In this document: piece by piece, positions 17,479 through 25,525 of the stretch | How the letters are laid out: each line of letters starts with the position of its first letter | Position numbering within the stretch: the stretch's first letter is position 1 | The notes under the pieces: generated by a model | The model's database searches: none | What the model was told of the DNA's origin: nothing | Seen by the model: the letters and a program-made list of their open reading frames with translations, nothing else | Program-made: the position numbers and the translations under genes | NCBI GenBank assembly: GCA_006969385.1 | Contig: CP030884.1 | Location: 3,874,249-3,938,248 of the forward strand | DNA: 64,000 bases | DNA from: Planctomycetaceae bacterium | GTDB lineage: Bacteria; Planctomycetota; Phycisphaerae; UBA1845; UTPLA1 | Reading direction: 5' to 3'

Positions 17479-19236
17479 ATGTACTTTAAGACCATCATTT
17501 TAGACAGCGTGATACATGCTGCCGGAGCCGCCGCGCCGACGTCGATTCTGACGTTGCCGCTGGGCACGCGCAGCATGCTCGGGCACCTTTGCGATCGCGC
17601 CGCCGAAGTCGGCTGCAGCGACTTCGTAATCGTTGCGCGCGACGAACGTGTGCTGCCGGCGCTACGCGCCCTGGCCGAACGCAACGAACACGACGTGACG
17701 GTCGAACTGGCCAACGGCTATCTGCCGGGCGTTGCGCAGTTGGAACCATCGGACCGCGTGTTGTTGATAGACCCGCGTTTTTGGCCCACGGCGGGGTTCG
17801 ATTTTGCGATGTTGGCACGCGAAGCCAAGACCTTTCCCGGTGCCCTGAATGTGGTGGCGATGGGGGGCGATGCGACCGACGCGCACGAGCGGATCGTGAA
17901 AGATCACGATGGTCGCATTCGGCGGGTGCAGCGATTTTACAATCAGGTCACGCAGGTTACGCGCCCCGTTGGGGCCGTATCGTATTCGTGCTTTCCCGCC
18001 GCGGCCTTGGCGGATGTGTCTATCAGCGAGATCGCCAATGTTCCGGCGGCAATGGCCGCGCGCGGCATTTTGTCGCGCGATATTCCGGTGCATTGCGATT
18101 CGATCGATGCGACGCGCCCCGCCGATTATTTGGCGTTATGCGAATGGAAGATTCAGCAGGCCGTCCGCGCGGCAACGCCGCCGGAATATTCCCGGCTATC
18201 GAACAACGAAGCGCTCGTCGGTCGCGGTGCCGTGGTGCATGAGACGGCGAGATTGGTCGGCCCCGTGATCGTTCAGCCAAACGCACATATCGCGGCCAAT
18301 GCCACGATCATCGGTCCGGCTATTGTCGGGCGTTCGGCACGCATTGAAGCCAATGCTTTGGTTGCGCAAGCGATGATCGGCGAAGGGGCGACCGTTCGCG
18401 CCGGTGCGGCCGTGCGACATCGCTTGTTTGAATTAGGTGATGAAGCGCAACCGTCCGGCGGCTTTGAAGATGCCGAGATCGAAACGTTCGCGCCCGTTGT
18501 CGCTGAGACCGAAAAGCCGCGTGCGAAGTTGTATCGCGCCAAACGCGCCGTCGATATCTTGGCCAGCGGCTTGGGGCTTTTGGTGCTGTCGCCGGTGTTA
18601 GCGCTCATCGCGCTACTGATAAAACTCGATTCGCGTGGACCGGTGTTCTTTGTCCACCAGCGCGAAGGATTGTTCGGTCGCGTGTTTGGTTGTCTCAAAT
18701 TTCGCACCATGCGTAGCGACGCCCATGCGTTGCAGCGGCAAATGCTGACGGAAAACGATCTCGACGGTCCGCACTTTAAGATCGCACGCGACCCGCGCAT
18801 TACGCGTTTGGGTAGCTTTTTGCGCAAGACCAATCTCGACGAGTTGCCGCAGCTCTGGAATGTTTTCGTCGGGCACATGAGCCTCGTCGGACCGCGACCG
18901 AGCCCGTTTCGCGAGAATCAGATTTGCGTGCCATGGCGCCGCGCCCGTCTGTCGGTGCGGCCGGGCATCACCGGCATTTGGCAAATTTGCCGGCACGAGC
19001 GCGAGGACGGCGACTTTCAACAGTGGATTTATTACGACCTGCTCTACGTGCGCAATATGAGCTTGATGCTCGATGCGAAGATTTTGCTGGCGACGTTTTG
19101 GGCGCTGGTCGGCGGCAATGAGATCGACTCGGCCGATTTGGTCGCGCCGCGCGAGCATGGTGTACCGGTCGATTGGGAACGGTCGAGCGATGATGTGGCG
19201 TCGGTGGAGCTGCTGGCGGAACCGGTGGCGGTTTAG
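17479..19236 (+). CDS. Fusion: nucleotidyltransferase-like + LbH + undecaprenyl-P sugar phosphotransferase
   Basis: A 585-residue protein; GGGGGGAAC precedes ATG 17479. Residues 1-235 resemble a nucleotidyltransferase (LTLPLGTRSMLGHLCDRAAE; VLLIDPRFWP) without a GGxGTRL loop. Residues about 245-320 are hexapeptide repeats (ARLVGPVIVQPNAHIAANAT). From about residue 352 comes a bacterial sugar transferase of the WcaJ/PglC type: a membrane segment (VDILASGLGLLVLSPVLALI), then VFFVHQREGLFGRVFGCLKF, the DELPQLWNV and GHMSLVGPRPS motifs, and RPGITGIWQ. This domain moves a sugar phosphate onto undecaprenyl phosphate and so starts repeat-unit assembly. The fused N-terminus parallels the 14204-15250 protein. 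Confidence 0.85.
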   Translation: MYFKTIILDSVIHAAGAAAPTSILTLPLGTRSMLGHLCDRAAEVGCSDFVIVARDERVLPALRALAERNEHDVTVELANGYLPGVAQLEPSDRVLLIDPRFWPTAGFDFAMLAREAKTFPGALNVVAMGGDATDAHERIVKDHDGRIRRVQRFYNQVTQVTRPVGAVSYSCFPAAALADVSISEIANVPAAMAARGILSRDIPVHCDSIDATRPADYLALCEWKIQQAVRAATPPEYSRLSNNEALVGRGAVVHETARLVGPVIVQPNAHIAANATIIGPAIVGRSARIEANALVAQAMIGEGATVRAGAAVRHRLFELGDEAQPSGGFEDAEIETFAPVVAETEKPRAKLYRAKRAVDILASGLGLLVLSPVLALIALLIKLDSRGPVFFVHQREGLFGRVFGCLKFRTMRSDAHALQRQMLTENDLDGPHFKIARDPRITRLGSFLRKTNLDELPQLWNVFVGHMSLVGPRPSPFRENQICVPWRRARLSVRPGITGIWQICRHEREDGDFQQWIYYDLLYVRNMSLMLDAKILLATFWALVGGNEIDSADLVAPREHGVPVDWERSSDDVASVELLAEPVAV

Positions 19237-19340
19237 ATTGCCAAATGGAGTCGTTGTCTAAGGGAGTTGATCAAGCGACGGTCGGTTCGTTTTGTGCGGC
19301 AGATCGAGTTGCTACCGCTTTTCACATTTGCGAGCGCGCC

Positions 19341-19362
19341 GGTGGGTCGAGTACGACCCACC
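19341..19362. repeat. Short perfect hairpin after the EPS locus
   Basis: GGTGGGTCG-AGTA-CGACCCACC has a 9-bp perfect stem. It lies between convergent genes (19236 and 19396) and may help end transcription, but there is no U-run. Confidence 0.5.
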
Positions 19363-19395
19363 CTACAACGGAGTTAATACTCGCTGCCCCACGAC

Positions 19396-20244
19396 TCATT
19401 GTCCCAACACCTCATCCATAAACCCGCGCACAATCTCCACGTAATCCGCATCCTGAAAAATCCCCAGCCCATGTATTCCTTCGACGACAACGAGTTGCTT
19501 GGGTTCAGGTGTGGCGTCGACCAACTCAACGACGCCTTCAAACGGCGTCATGCCGTCTTCCATCGATTGCAGATATAGGCTCGGCACCGAGATGCGCGGG
19601 GCGTTGGCGATGGGGTCGAGGGCGTCGGGCACGAGCGACGCGGCGTTGGGGCCGGGCGTGATGCCCATGAACAAATAGCCGAGATCGACGACGACTTCCT
19701 GTTGCACGGTGCCCTCAACGATCATACCGACGATATCCGGCGCGGCGTCGGCGGCTTGCGCCATGCACGGCATGGTGCCGAGAGATAATCCAAACAACAC
19801 GATCCGGTCGGTGGCGGGGCGGCCCGAGTTCCGCACCCAATCCAGCGCGACGTTGGCGTCGTCGAGCACGGTCGCGAGCGTTGCGATGCCGGTGCTTTCG
19901 CCCGATCCCTGATAGTCGTAGATGAATACGTTGCAACCGAGATCGTGAAACAACGCCACCTGCGGCAACGGCCACGAGCGGCTGAACACGGCTCCGGGGT
20001 TGATGAGCACGGTGCCGCGCGGGTTGTCATTCGGCACGAACCAACCGATCAGCGTTTCACCGTTGGCGGCCGCTAGTTCCACGATTTCAAATTCGAGACC
20101 GTAGAAGCCGGGATCGGGCAAAACGATGCGGATGACGGGCATCGGGTTCAGCTGATCTTCGGGGCCGATAGCGATGCAAGAGGGCAATGTGAGCCCGAGA
20201 AGTGCAATCAAACGCAAGCGAGTCGTTGAATAGGAAAAGCGCAT
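19396..20244 (-). CDS. Alpha/beta-hydrolase lipoprotein
   Basis: A 282-residue protein. The N-terminus is a lipoprotein signal with a lipobox-like LPSC (about residues 20-23). The alpha/beta-hydrolase fold is visible: an oxyanion-loop region (TVLINPGAVFSRSW), YDYQGSGES, nucleophile elbow FGLSLG (Ser about 154), an acid in SMEDGMTP and the catalytic His in EGIHGLG near the C-terminus. It resembles the BAAT/dipeptidyl-peptidase-like serine hydrolases often annotated as alpha/beta hydrolase. Substrate unknown. It is convergent with the EPS locus and probably not part of it. Confidence 0.8.
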   Translation of the reverse strand: MRFSYSTTRLRLIALLGLTLPSCIAIGPEDQLNPMPVIRIVLPDPGFYGLEFEIVELAAANGETLIGWFVPNDNPRGTVLINPGAVFSRSWPLPQVALFHDLGCNVFIYDYQGSGESTGIATLATVLDDANVALDWVRNSGRPATDRIVLFGLSLGTMPCMAQAADAAPDIVGMIVEGTVQQEVVVDLGYLFMGITPGPNAASLVPDALDPIANAPRISVPSLYLQSMEDGMTPFEGVVELVDATPEPKQLVVVEGIHGLGIFQDADYVEIVRGFMDEVLGQ

Positions 20245-20299
20245 CGTTCAGTACTGGGTTTATCTGCCAATCGGGCAGGTAAAGGTCGTTGGTTAAATG

Positions 20300-20641
20300 C
20301 TAACCCGCTTTGACCGCGGCGATGGCCGCGTCGAGCTTTTCGTGTACGTCAAAGAAGCCGCCCAGCTTGGTCGTCTCGAGAACGCCCACGACAAATGCCG
20401 TAGGCCTTGCTAAAAGCATCGGCAGGTTCAACGAATTACACCGCGCTTTAATCTGCACCAAATCGGCCAGCCCAGATGAGGTAATCATATCGACTTCGTG
20501 TAAGTCAACGACGAGCCCGACAACTTCGCCGTCCAGGGCTTTGCGCACATGACGCACCAGGTCGGCTTCGTCGGTCAGCGTGCCGCTGATCTCGAAGATG
20601 TGCACACCGTCCTGAACTTTCTTTTCGATACGTATCGTCAT
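20300..20641 (-). CDS. STAS-domain anti-sigma factor antagonist
   Basis: A 113-residue protein, entirely one STAS domain (SpoIIAA/RsbV type). The strand-helix order is clear: VHIFEISGTLT, VVDLHEVDMITSSGLADLVQ. The Ser-Ser in ITSSG is the usual phosphorylation site of a partner-switching kinase. It could act with the SpoIIE-type phosphatase at 28931-30244, though they are not adjacent and no kinase gene is nearby. Confidence 0.85.
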   Translation of the reverse strand: MTIRIEKKVQDGVHIFEISGTLTDEADLVRHVRKALDGEVVGLVVDLHEVDMITSSGLADLVQIKARCNSLNLPMLLARPTAFVVGVLETTKLGGFFDVHEKLDAAIAAVKAG

Positions 20642-20690
20642 GGTCGTGGTGTCCGGCTAACGGGCGGTTGTCGTGGATCGTTTGAAGCGT

Positions 20691-21050
20691 TTATTCGCCG
20701 TTGGCGTTGGATTCATTGCGTTCGTTGAGTTTTTTGCCGCGTTCGGCTTGTTGCTGGTTGGATACTTCGGCGCGGCCTTCTTTCCAACCTTGTTTGTAAC
20801 CGACCTGATAGCTTTCTTCCGCCGCCCATAGCCAGAGCCAATATGCGCCGTCATCGCTCCATGCGCTTTTGGCATCACGGCGGCCATCCGTGCGACCGAG
20901 GTCGAAGTTTTTCGACGAGACCATCATGCGTTGATTGTCGGACGGCCCGCTGTTGTTGTCGCTACAGCCACCGAGCACGGCACCGCTGATACAAACCGTG
21001 GCGAGCATGAGAAACCACAGCTTTCCTGCCTGATACACCCGTCGAATCAC
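20691..21050 (-). CDS. Small lipoprotein, unknown function
   Basis: A 119-residue protein with a GTG start overlapping the stop of the upstream regulator-like gene (GTGA), so the two are translationally coupled. A lipoprotein signal ends with the lipobox VLGGC (Cys about 29). The mature part has GRTDGRRDAKSAW and YQVGYKQGWKEGRAE, two similar Gly-x-x-x-Gly helical stretches, and a charged Asn/Glu/Lys tail. No family recognised. Confidence 0.7.
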   Translation of the reverse strand: MIRRVYQAGKLWFLMLATVCISGAVLGGCSDNNSGPSDNQRMMVSSKNFDLGRTDGRRDAKSAWSDDGAYWLWLWAAEESYQVGYKQGWKEGRAEVSNQQQAERGKKLNERNESNANGE

Positions 21051-21532
21051 TTGGATCCCCCCGACTTAGGCGGCAGATACAGGCCGCGCTCGCACGCCAC
21101 CACAAACGTTTCGGCCGTCGATTTGAGTTGCTCCCAATTGTCGCGGATGCGGTCGGCCTCTGCGGGCGATATCGCGCCGTCGTCGGCAATCGATTCGCTG
21201 ACTTCGCGCAGCAATTGGCTAAATCGGTTCACAACCTGCTGCGTCGATTTAAGTAAGTCGCCGTCGATATCGAGCGATTCCTCTTCCGGGTTATACGTAA
21301 AGAAGCCGCCCGCTTCGTGGCAGAGCCAATTCACGACCGGCACGTGGCCGGTCGCTTCCACAATTTCGCGCAGGCGGTCGAGCGGGTTACGCGTGCCGCT
21401 GGTATCGGGATCTTTGGGGTCGTTATCCTGACACCACTTGTAGATCAGTGCCTGGCTCAGCCGCAGTTTGGCGGCCAATGCCTTGACGCCGATTTGATCG
21501 ACTGCTTCTTTGAGAACTTCGTGCGATTTCAT
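21047..21532 (-). CDS. Helix-turn-helix protein resembling phage CII/CP76 regulators
   Basis: A 161-residue protein starting at ATG 21532. The frame is open further upstream, but that part looks non-coding and overlaps the rsmA promoter region. Residues 1-35 (SHEVLKEAVDQIGVKALAAK, then LRLSQALIYKW) form a helix-turn-helix of the type in phage regulatory protein CII (CP76). The rest is helical (NRFSQLLREVSESIADDGAI; AEADRIRDNWEQLKSTAETF). Similar proteins occur in non-phage contexts in planctomycetes. It is followed by the overlapping lipoprotein gene and is divergent from rsmA. Confidence 0.7.
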   Translation of the reverse strand: MKSHEVLKEAVDQIGVKALAAKLRLSQALIYKWCQDNDPKDPDTSGTRNPLDRLREIVEATGHVPVVNWLCHEAGGFFTYNPEEESLDIDGDLLKSTQQVVNRFSQLLREVSESIADDGAISPAEADRIRDNWEQLKSTAETFVVACERGLYLPPKSGGSK

Positions 21533-21654
21533 CGAATTGGGATCACTCCACGGTTCGAGCAACGAGGCGACCGGCTCACGAGGCCGATGCGACCGACGCC
21601 GACTTCCCGACCAATTATAATCGAAGCGGATTTCTTCGCTGGCAGGAGGGCGAC

Positions 21655-22548
21655 TTGAGCGACATTCCCGGATTTCAGACCAAGGCCGAGATAAAGGCGC
21701 TGCTCGATGGCCACGCCGCCGCCCCGCGCAAACGGTACGGTCAGTGCTTCCTGATCGATCGCAATCTGATGGAGCGGGTGCTGGCAACGGCAGACGTTTC
21801 GTCGCGCGACTGGGTATTGGAAGTGGGCTGCGGCACCGGCAGCCTGACGGGGGAGTTGCTGCGCCGCGCGGGTCGGGTGGTGGGTGTCGAGATCGACAAC
21901 GCGTTGCAGGTCATTCTGGCGGAGCGCTACGGGCAGGTCGATCACTTTGCGCTGATCGCGGAAGACGTGTTGGCGAAGAAATCGGCGTTGGCACCGGCAG
22001 TGATTGATGCGATGGCCGTCGCACGCGCGGCCGTTGACGGGCGCGGCATGTTGGTTGCGAACTTGCCATACGATGTCGCGACGTCGTTATTGATCGAGTT
22101 GTTGCTGGGCGATTTCGGCATCGAGCGCTTTGTCTTTACAGTGCAATTGGAAATGGCCGAGCGTTTACGCGCGGACGCCGATACCGACGCTTATGGTGCC
22201 GTTAGCGTGATCGCGCAAACGTTGGCGCGGGTTGAGATCGTGACCAAGCTGCCACCGCAGGCGTTTTGGCCGGCCCCCAAGGTGCACTCGGCGATTGTGA
22301 AGATGGAGCGCGTGTCGCGCGCCGCGTCGCCAATCGACGACCCGCGCGGTTTTGCAAAATTCGTGCGCACGGTGTTTCAAAGTCGGCGCAAGGGGTTGTT
22401 GGGAACGTTGAAGCGGATGGGGCAGGCTGGATCTGTGGACTTCTCTGGTAATTTAGAGGAGCTGCTGACTGAGATGGACATTTCGCCGCAGATTCGACCG
22501 GAGGCCGTGTCGTTGGAAACCTGGTGGCGTCTCATGCGGAAAATGTGA
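21655..22548 (+). CDS. rsmA: 16S rRNA dimethyladenosine transferase RsmA (KsgA)
   Basis: A 297-residue protein with a TTG start supported by AGGAGG 6 nt upstream. The family opens with a KRYGQCFLID block, here RKRYGQCFLIDRNLMERVL. The SAM site is LEVGCGTGSLTGELL and motif IV is NLPYDVATSLL. Later blocks are VQLEMAERLRA, FWPAPKVHSAIVKMER and VFQSRRKGLLGTLK. It dimethylates two adjacent adenines at the 3' end of 16S rRNA during 30S maturation. Confidence 0.92.
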   Translation: MSDIPGFQTKAEIKALLDGHAAAPRKRYGQCFLIDRNLMERVLATADVSSRDWVLEVGCGTGSLTGELLRRAGRVVGVEIDNALQVILAERYGQVDHFALIAEDVLAKKSALAPAVIDAMAVARAAVDGRGMLVANLPYDVATSLLIELLLGDFGIERFVFTVQLEMAERLRADADTDAYGAVSVIAQTLARVEIVTKLPPQAFWPAPKVHSAIVKMERVSRAASPIDDPRGFAKFVRTVFQSRRKGLLGTLKRMGQAGSVDFSGNLEELLTEMDISPQIRPEAVSLETWWRLMRKM

Positions 22549-22614
22549 TTGCCTCGTGCTCATTGTTCGTCGCTTACGCGCCTCGTCTTGGAATGTTTAA
22601 GAGGTTTCACAACG

Positions 22615-23079
22615 ATGCCAAATACAATCATGCGGATCGAATCTGCAACTGGCCGCCGGTTTATTGAGTTCGTCGATCTCGGTAGCGGAGATGCTGAATT
22701 GGTCAACGTCGAGATCGTCGGCGCGGGCAGCGCGTTCGCAGACGAGTTAGAGGAATCGAATTCATTAAACAACACATATCAGGATCGTCAGTCATTTAAG
22801 AGTTGCTTCTTTGAAAAAAATCAGATTAAGGGGATTCACCAATTCTTGATCGCGGTCGCTGAGGACATTGCCACCGAACGATTGATTTGCATATCGTCGC
22901 AAAATGGTTTTGATTTGGAGATGACGTTGAAGCGCCGGTCGGAGTTGATTACGGGGCCGACCAACAATACGTTGACCGTCGTGCTATGCCATTCGACGAC
23001 GAGGGTGGAAATTGTGCTGCTGGTAGATGCGACGGTCTTGGACGAGGCGAACAGGCAGTTTCGCCGGTGGGACCGGTGA
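22615..23079 (+). CDS. Hypothetical protein
   Basis: A 154-residue protein; I start it at ATG 22615 with AGAGG upstream. The frame extends to a TTG at 22549 but the extra part looks non-coding. It is an alpha/beta protein with an acidic N-terminal half (IEFVDLGSGDAELVNVEIVG) and a regular alternation of strands (RLICISSQNGFDLEMTLKR; TLTVVLCHSTTRVEIVLLVD). No signal or membrane segment. No family recognised. It lies directly downstream of rsmA, so it may share its transcript. Confidence 0.6.
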   Translation: MPNTIMRIESATGRRFIEFVDLGSGDAELVNVEIVGAGSAFADELEESNSLNNTYQDRQSFKSCFFEKNQIKGIHQFLIAVAEDIATERLICISSQNGFDLEMTLKRRSELITGPTNNTLTVVLCHSTTRVEIVLLVDATVLDEANRQFRRWDR

Positions 23080-23089
23080 TTGGCTTCGC

Positions 23090-23353
23090 TTAGTTAACCG
23101 TCGCTTGTTCCGTCAGAATCGTGACGTTGTTGTTCAGCACCTGAGCAAAGCCGCCTTTGATGCTGATGTTCTTCGACTGGCCACCGGCTTCGTCGATGCG
23201 CAGGTTGCCGGCACCCAGTTCGCACACCAGCGGGGCGCGATGGTCGAGAATACCCACCAAGCCGTCGTGGGCGGGGACGATCACTTGGGTGGCCTTGGTT
23301 TCGAGCACTTTCTGCTCGGGCGTGATGACGGTACAGGTGAGCTGCTTATCCAT
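23090..23353 (-). CDS. atpC: Short ATP synthase epsilon subunit, isolated
   Basis: An 87-residue protein with the epsilon-subunit beta-sandwich (LTCTVITPEQKVLETKATQV; AHDGLVGILDHRAPLV; ISIKGGFAQVLNNNVTILTE). Usual epsilon subunits run to about 130-140 residues with two C-terminal helices; those helices are absent here, as in some anaerobe and planctomycete forms. No other atp gene is in the window; the neighbours are convergent or divergent. The stop is 11 bp from the stop of the plus-strand gene before it. Confidence 0.85.
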   Translation of the reverse strand: MDKQLTCTVITPEQKVLETKATQVIVPAHDGLVGILDHRAPLVCELGAGNLRIDEAGGQSKNISIKGGFAQVLNNNVTILTEQATVN

Positions 23354-23435
23354 AGTTCCGGATTCTGGCTGAGGCTTGCGGGGTGGTCAAGGGCCGCAGT
23401 CGCGACATGTACCGGTATCGTTTGACTCCGACCAC

Positions 23436-23499
23436 GGGGAGCATCGCCGTCCCGGCGGTGCCTAATCGCGTATCTCACCGGCGGGACGCCGATGCTCCC
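23436..23499. repeat. Long imperfect inverted repeat upstream of wecB
   Basis: Two 25-bp arms (23436-23460 and 23475-23499) pair at 23 of 25 positions around a 14-bp loop: GGGGAGCATCG...CGGTG and CACCG...CGATGCTCCCC. TACCGGTA-type palindromes lie on either side (near 23411 and 23532). The unit fills most of the 311-bp gap between atpC and wecB. Confidence 0.7.
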
Positions 23500-23664
23500 C
23501 CCAAAATCCCAAAACAGCACCGGCGACAGGTACCGGTAACGGGGCCGTGCGGGCCGGTTTTGGCCCCCGGGCCGGTCGCAAATCGCCGATGTTGGGGTAG
23601 CATGCCGAGCGACGATGGAAGCCTGCGACGGCAAGCATTATCTGAACCACCTAGCGAGAATCTC

Positions 23665-24759
23665 ATGCTGAAAGTCATCTGCGTCTGCGGCGCCCGGCCC
23701 AATTTTATGAAGATCGCCCCCCTGATGGAGGCCTTTAACGCGTCGCCCAAGATCGAGCCGCTACTGGTGCATACCGGCCAGCATTACGACGAGCGCATGA
23801 GTAAGCTGTTTTTCGTCGATCTGGGTATTCCCGAACCGGATATGAACCTCGAGGTCGGCTCCGGCTCGCACGCCGTGCAGACGTCCGAAATCATGAAACG
23901 CTTCGAGCCGGTCGTGGTCGAGCACAAGCCCGACTGGGTGATCGTGGTGGGCGATGTGAACAGCACGATCGCCTGCGCGCTGGTGGCGACCAAGTTGGGC
24001 GTGAAGGTGGCGCACGTCGAAGCCGGCCTGCGCAGTTTCGATCGCGACATGCCGGAAGAGATCAACCGCTTGTTGACGGATTCGATCAGCGATTTGTTGC
24101 TCGTGAGCGAAGCCAGCGGCATGGAGAATCTGAAGAAAGAAGGCGTGGCCGCTGAGAAAGTGAAGTTCGTCGGTAACGTGATGATCGATACGCTGACGAA
24201 GAATCGCGCCAAGGCCAGTGAGTCGAAGATTCTCGACGAGATGGGGCTAACGCCCAAACAATACGGCGTGATTACGCTGCATCGACCGAGCAATGTGGAT
24301 GATAAGGAGAATCTCAGCTCGATTCTCGATGCGTTTGACGAGATCGGTCGCGATATGAAGCTGGTCTTTCCGATGCATCCGCGCACGCGTAAGAATATCG
24401 AAAACATGGGCCTCGCGTCACGGGTGGAGAGTATGTCGCAGTTGCTGAGGCCCGAACCTTTAGGATATCTCGACTTCTTGAAGTTAACATCCGAGTCTGC
24501 CTTGGTATTGACCGACTCGGGCGGTATTCAGGAAGAAACGACGATTCTGAAAGTGCCGTGCCTAACGTTGCGCAAGAACACCGAGCGACCGGCAACGATC
24601 ACGCACGGTACCAATCGTTTGGTCGATCCGAATAAGGATTCGATTCTGAAGGCTTATCGCGAACAGATGCAGCGCAAAATGGAAGACTGCGGCACGCCCG
24701 AGCTATGGGACGGCGCGGCGGCCAAGCGGATTTGTGCGGTGTTTGAGGAATTGGCGTAG
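23665..24759 (+). CDS. wecB: UDP-N-acetylglucosamine 2-epimerase (non-hydrolysing)
   Basis: A 364-residue protein, started at ATG 23665 because the family begins at this point (MLKVICVCGARPNFMKIAPL). Family marks: HTGQHYDERMS, VVGDVNSTIACALVA, HVEAGLRSFDRDMPEEINRL, TLHRPSNVD, VFPMHPRT and LTDSGGIQEE. It interconverts UDP-GlcNAc and UDP-ManNAc in the cytosol for surface polysaccharides. The frame extends upstream through the hairpin region but without family similarity. It may supply the EPS locus at 12-19 kb. Confidence 0.92.
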   Translation: MLKVICVCGARPNFMKIAPLMEAFNASPKIEPLLVHTGQHYDERMSKLFFVDLGIPEPDMNLEVGSGSHAVQTSEIMKRFEPVVVEHKPDWVIVVGDVNSTIACALVATKLGVKVAHVEAGLRSFDRDMPEEINRLLTDSISDLLLVSEASGMENLKKEGVAAEKVKFVGNVMIDTLTKNRAKASESKILDEMGLTPKQYGVITLHRPSNVDDKENLSSILDAFDEIGRDMKLVFPMHPRTRKNIENMGLASRVESMSQLLRPEPLGYLDFLKLTSESALVLTDSGGIQEETTILKVPCLTLRKNTERPATITHGTNRLVDPNKDSILKAYREQMQRKMEDCGTPELWDGAAAKRICAVFEELA

Positions 24760-24859
24760 GAAGCAATAACAAATTTGAGATTTGAAATATCGGTATGGTG
24801 TTGGCGTTGAAACAGAATTGTGCTGGCGGTGTCAGTTGAAATTATCAATTGCCCAAGTG

Positions 24860-25117
24860 ATGAATGATCGCGATCAAATACTCGTCCACGTACTAGGCAT
24901 CCTTCGCGATTGGGACCCAATCGGCGTTGGCCAGAGCGCGGCGGATGACGAGTATCGACGCTACGCCATCAAAATCGTTCGGAAGCTCGATCAAGGCTGC
25001 GATTTTTTCAAAATGGTGAAGTGGTTGCGAGGCGTACGCACAATTGGAATGGGATTGCCGGCAGACGACGATCACGATCAACTGATTGCCGGAAAGCTAT
25101 TGGAAATAGAAAAGTGA
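24860..25117 (+). CDS. Small DUF1871-like protein
   Basis: An 85-residue acidic protein; I take ATG 24860 as start, although a TTG at 24782 is in frame. The pattern ILRDWDPIGVG, ADDEYRRYAIKIVR and VRTIGMGLPADDDHDQLIAG, then KLLEIEK, resembles DUF1871-type proteins, which share WDP-hG and DEY motifs. Function unknown; some relatives sit near toxin or immunity genes, but no such neighbour is seen here. Confidence 0.6.
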   Translation: MNDRDQILVHVLGILRDWDPIGVGQSAADDEYRRYAIKIVRKLDQGCDFFKMVKWLRGVRTIGMGLPADDDHDQLIAGKLLEIEK

Positions 25118-25142
25118 TCGAAGCGATAGAAAAGCCGGATGG

Positions 25143-25439
25143 CTATCCCACCAGCGTCGTTTGCTGATTATCAGAAAGCAAATCGAAGAACTTGTCCTGC
25201 GAAACCACTTGATCCGTCGGCACCATCGTGATGACGTTCCATGGGCAGACTTGAGCGCAGAGCTTACAGCCGATGCACACCTGCAAGTCGATCGTGCAAA
25301 TACCCATCTCGTAACCCGGATGCTTCGGGTCTTTGATCTTGTCGATGCAATCGACCGGGCAGACGGTGACACAAGCATCGCAGCCGGTGCACAGGTCTTC
25401 GTCGAGGACGGCGAGTTGCTTGGGAAGCTTCTTAGCCAT
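25143..25439 (-). CDS. 2[4Fe-4S] ferredoxin
   Basis: A 98-residue protein with AAAGG before the ATG. Two cluster motifs are complete: CTGCDACVTVCP and CIGCKLCAQVCP, each CxxCxxCxxxCP. It carries electrons in the cytosol. A 25-residue tail (TDQVVSQDKFFDLL) follows the second motif. Its redox partner is not obvious from the neighbourhood. Confidence 0.92.
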   Translation of the reverse strand: MAKKLPKQLAVLDEDLCTGCDACVTVCPVDCIDKIKDPKHPGYEMGICTIDLQVCIGCKLCAQVCPWNVITMVPTDQVVSQDKFFDLLSDNQQTTLVG

Positions 25440-25525
25440 GAGCCTTTAAAAAGCGGGATCAAATCGAGTATTGCAGCGACATCCGAATCGCTTTGCCTAA
25501 ATGGAAGATAGGTGATGCACCGCGA

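Noticed and set aside
21047..21532. Prophage remnant, suggested by the CII/CP76-like regulator
   Set aside because: No integrase, structural phage gene or attachment site is nearby; the gene is coupled to a lipoprotein gene and lies beside rsmA.
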